Of a stretch of DNA of 9,723 bases, positions 6,806 to 9,723 are shown piece after piece; position 1 is the stretch's first letter; each line of letters opens with the position of its first letter. The notes below the pieces were generated by a model, which ran no database searches, had not been told where the DNA came from, and was given only the letters and a program-made list of their open reading frames with translations. This stretch comes from Sphingomonadaceae bacterium (GTDB lineage Bacteria > Pseudomonadota > Alphaproteobacteria > Sphingomonadales > Sphingomonadaceae). Where the stretch lies: positions 1 through 9,723 of the forward strand of contig CANGBE010000042.1 in the NCBI GenBank assembly GCA_947451875.1, written 5' to 3'. The position numbers and the translations under genes were made by a program.

Positions 6806-7270
6806 GTTCACTGTTCCCGTTTTCCACACCTCTGCGCAGAGCAAGCGGCGAATTGCCGCTCAGTCAGCCACGAAACCTCGCTTAGATAGGTTGTTCAAAG
6901 TGTCGTTGACCAATATCAAGCAGCAGATCCCGGGCATTACTCCAATGGCCTTGTTGACCAGAGAGTATAGTCCAAAGCTGCTTGGCGCTGGCGAATAGCT
7001 TGACCCCACCCCCGAATCCCCCTAAGGGCCGCCCCTTCCGGAGAGGGGCTAACGCTTTTCTCCAGATTTGAGCTGAACATTGCCGGTGCGTCGCTGGGGG
7101 CTAAACCCAAGGCAATCCGTCAAAGTAACCCGGCGCTGATGGCCTGGGTGGAGTGTTTTCGGCTCGTGTTATGCGCGGCGGGGCTGGTCCCCGTGGTTTG
7201 TGCATTCCGCGGGTTTCGCATTCTCTTCATCTGGACCGGCAGAGCCTCCAATCAAGGTGAAGAGTACTTC
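6806..7270. other. 465-base region without a supported gene, upstream of the str operon
   Basis: This stretch separates the start of the small exported gene (minus) from rpsL (plus), so it should hold two divergent promoters. I see no convincing -35/-10 pair for either. A plus-strand frame (6720-6998) overlaps the minus gene and lacks a ribosome-binding site or recognisable domain. The in-frame extension of rpsL back to 7139 is untranslated leader rather than protein. The leader contains a small hairpin CGGGG-CTGGT-CCCCG (7179-7193). A G/C-rich palindrome lies at 7031-7049. Nothing resembles a tRNA or mobile element. Confidence 0.5.
7031..7049. repeat. G/C-rich short palindrome in the intergenic region, possibly REP-like
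   Basis: GCCCCTTCCGGAGAGGGGC folds into a stem of six pairs plus a T-G wobble with a short loop, and is flanked by C-rich tracts (ACCCCACCCCCGAATCCCCC before it). Short C-tract/G-tract palindromes like this are often scattered between genes in G+C-rich alphaproteobacteria. A loose run CTTTTC follows on the plus strand, so weak termination of something upstream is an alternative reading. Confidence 0.4.
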
Positions 7271-7642
7271 ATGCCTACAATTAACCAGCTGATCCGCAAG
7301 GGTCGCGTACCGCAGAAGGCCAAGTCAAAGGTCCCTGCGATGGAGCAGAACCCGCAGAAGCGTGGCGTTTGCACTCGCGTTTATACAACGACCCCGAAGA
7401 AGCCGAACTCGGCTTTGCGCAAGGTTGCCAAGATCCGTCTGACCAACCAGCGCGAAGTCATTTCGTACATTCCGGGTGAAGGCCACAACCTGCAGGAGCA
7501 CTCGGTTGTGCTGATCCGCGGTGGTCGTGTCCGCGATCTTCCCGGCGTGCGTTATCACGTGCTGCGCGGCGTTCTCGATACCCAGGGTGTCAAGAACCGC
7601 AAGCAGTCGCGTTCGAAGTACGGCGCCAAGCGTCCGAAGTAA
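7271..7642 (+). CDS. rpsL: 30S ribosomal protein S12
   Basis: S12 sits at the decoding centre of the small subunit and controls tRNA selection accuracy. The 123-aa protein from ATG 7271 has the family sequence throughout: MPTINQLIRKGR start, QKRGVCTRVYTTTPKKPNSA, GEGHNLQEHS, IRGGRVRDLPGVRYH and a KQSRSKYGAKRPK end. The upstream in-frame ATG at 7139 would add 44 residues found in no S12. AAGGTGA at 7254-7260 is about ten bases before the chosen ATG. Lys43 is the normal residue. Residue 88 (Escherichia coli numbering counting Met) is Arg, CGC, where most bacteria have Lys. This position is a known streptomycin-resistance site. It is the first gene of the str operon here; rpsG follows after 142 bases. 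Confidence 0.97.
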   Translation: MPTINQLIRKGRVPQKAKSKVPAMEQNPQKRGVCTRVYTTTPKKPNSALRKVAKIRLTNQREVISYIPGEGHNLQEHSVVLIRGGRVRDLPGVRYHVLRGVLDTQGVKNRKQSRSKYGAKRPK

Positions 7643-7665
7643 GTTTAACGCGGCGCGGCTCAGGA

Positions 7666-7725
7666 CCGCTCCCCCTCCCGGCTACACTAACGTGGTAGCA
7701 TCTGGGTGGCCGGGAGGGGGAGCGG
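7666..7725 (+). repeat. 17-bp perfect inverted repeat in the rpsL-rpsG spacer
   Basis: CCGCTCCCCCTCCCGGC (7666-7682) is exactly complementary to GCCGGGAGGGGGAGCGG (7709-7725), with a 26-base loop. The stem is almost all G-C and would be very stable in the mRNA. No U-run follows it, so it is not a normal terminator, and transcription must pass it to reach rpsG and fusA. It may be a dispersed palindromic element, an RNA processing or stability site, or part of an S7 control region. Confidence 0.75.
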
Positions 7726-7738
7726 GCCGGAGCAGCAA

Positions 7739-7774
7739 GCCAACCACGGAGGTGGTTGGCGCACTCCGAAGGAG
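7739..7774 (+). promoter_or_regulatory. Hairpin and ribosome-binding-site structure in front of rpsG
   Basis: GCCAACCAC (7739-7747) and GTGGTTGGC (7752-7760) form a perfect nine-base-pair stem with loop GGAG. Three bases later CTCC (7764-7767) can pair with the GGAG of the rpsG Shine-Dalgarno GAAGGAG (7768-7774), or with the GGAG loop instead. The two pairings exclude each other, which could make a translational switch, although a full loop pairing is sterically tight (three-base connector). In Escherichia coli S7 represses its own translation by binding the rpsL-rpsG spacer, so control here is plausible but unproven. Confidence 0.45.
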
Positions 7775-7784
7775 TTAAAGAAAA

Positions 7785-8255
7785 ATGTCACGTCGTCGTC
7801 GTCCCGAGAAGCGGGAAATCCTGCCTGATCCGAAGTTCAAGGATCTGATTCTGTCGAAGTTCATGAACAACCTGATGCTCGATGGTAAGAAGTCCGTCGC
7901 GGAATCGATCGTTTATGGTGCCATGGATACCATGCAGACTCGCGCCAAGTCCGATCCGATCCAGCTGTTCCATGATGCGCTGAACAATGTGAAGCCGCAG
8001 ATCGAAGTGCGTTCGCGCCGCGTTGGTGGTGCTACGTATCAGGTTCCGGTCGAGGTTCGCCCCGAGCGCGCCCAGGCTCTGGCCATCCGCTGGCTGATCA
8101 CGGCTGCCCGCAATCGCAGCGAAACGACGATGGCTGCGCGCCTTTCGTCGGAACTGCTCGATGCTGCGAACAATCGCGGTAACGCCGTGAAGAAGCGCGA
8201 AGATACGCACCGTATGGCCGATGCCAACCGGGCGTTCAGCCACTACCGCTGGTAA
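7785..8255 (+). CDS. rpsG: 30S ribosomal protein S7
   Basis: S7 starts assembly of the 3' major (head) domain of the 30S subunit by binding 16S rRNA, and contacts the E-site tRNA. The 156-aa protein has the standard length and features: basic N-terminus MSRRRRPEKREILPDPKF, LMLDGKKSVAE, the RRVGGATYQVPVEVRPER beta-hairpin region, LAIRWL, and the C-terminal KREDTHRMADANRAFSHYRW. Its GAAGGAG ribosome-binding site (7768-7774) is ten bases before the ATG, inside a region of strong secondary structure. It is the second gene of the str operon; fusA follows after 90 bases. S7 is the usual autogenous repressor of this operon in enterobacteria. Whether this lineage uses it is unknown. Confidence 0.97.
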   Translation: MSRRRRPEKREILPDPKFKDLILSKFMNNLMLDGKKSVAESIVYGAMDTMQTRAKSDPIQLFHDALNNVKPQIEVRSRRVGGATYQVPVEVRPERAQALAIRWLITAARNRSETTMAARLSSELLDAANNRGNAVKKREDTHRMADANRAFSHYRW

Positions 8256-8300
8256 GCATCTGCCCGGACAGTCACCGCGCTGTCACACTATTGAACCAAA

Positions 8301-8325
8301 GGGCGGCGGCAATTCGGTCCCGCCC
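8301..8325 (+). promoter_or_regulatory. Small hairpin in the rpsG-fusA spacer
   Basis: GGGCGG (8301-8306) and CCGCCC (8320-8325) can form a six-pair stem with a 13-base loop, ending nine bases before the fusA Shine-Dalgarno AAGGA (8334-8338). It may modulate fusA translation or be chance in G+C-rich DNA. Confidence 0.3.
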
Positions 8326-8345
8326 AATGATCTAAGGAAATACCC

Positions 8346-9723
<1,378 letters not shown>

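Noticed and set aside
7139..7270. N-terminal extension of S12 or a leader peptide from ATG 7139
   Set aside because: It is in frame with rpsL without a stop, so it cannot be a separate peptide, and S12 proteins do not carry such an extension. The ATG at 7271 has the ribosome-binding site.
7666..7725. Rho-independent terminator between rpsL and rpsG
   Set aside because: There is no U-run after the stem, and termination here would cut off essential rpsG and fusA.

Overview
The window looks like chromosomal DNA from an alphaproteobacterium, probably of the order Sphingomonadales (Erythrobacter/Novosphingobium type). The grounds are high G+C, the character of the EttA, S12, S7 and EF-G proteins, and the rpsL-rpsG-fusA order. 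The genus is inference, because no database search was possible.

Layout from left to right. (1) Positions 1-177 hold a possible start of a minus-strand gene running off the edge and an imperfect inverted repeat. (2) On the minus strand, 178-1851 encodes the ribosome-associated ABC-F ATPase EttA. It has a GTG start that makes it 557 aa, the family length. (3) A divergent intergenic region of 254 bases holds a 17-bp near-palindrome. (4) On the plus strand there is a tightly coupled three-gene cassette, 2106-4590. It encodes a Rieske non-haem iron oxygenase alpha subunit, a small NTF2/SnoaL-like protein and a TetR-family regulator, with stop/start overlaps of 1 and 4 bases. This looks like a self-regulated catabolic or detoxification unit. 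Its electron-transfer partners are not in the window. (5) Positions 4591-6843 look accessory. They hold an exported multidomain protein (4762-6243) whose N-terminal half carries a cysteine-free phospholipase A2-like signature of the parvovirus VP1 type, and a convergent small exported coiled-coil protein (6263-6805, minus). (6) A gene-poor 465-base stretch follows, with one G/C-rich palindrome. (7) The str operon begins at 7271 with rpsL (S12), rpsG (S7) and fusA (EF-G, cut by the right edge). The 142-base rpsL-rpsG spacer is strongly structured: a 17-bp perfect inverted repeat, a 9-bp hairpin, and a CTCC/GGAG pairing that could cover the rpsG ribosome-binding site.

Most of the window is ordinary housekeeping and catabolic DNA. 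The points I would look at again are the exported PLA2-like protein, the structured rpsL-rpsG spacer, the naturally Arg-88 form of S12 (a known streptomycin-resistance substitution elsewhere), and the unassigned Rieske/NTF2-like/TetR cassette with its candidate operator.
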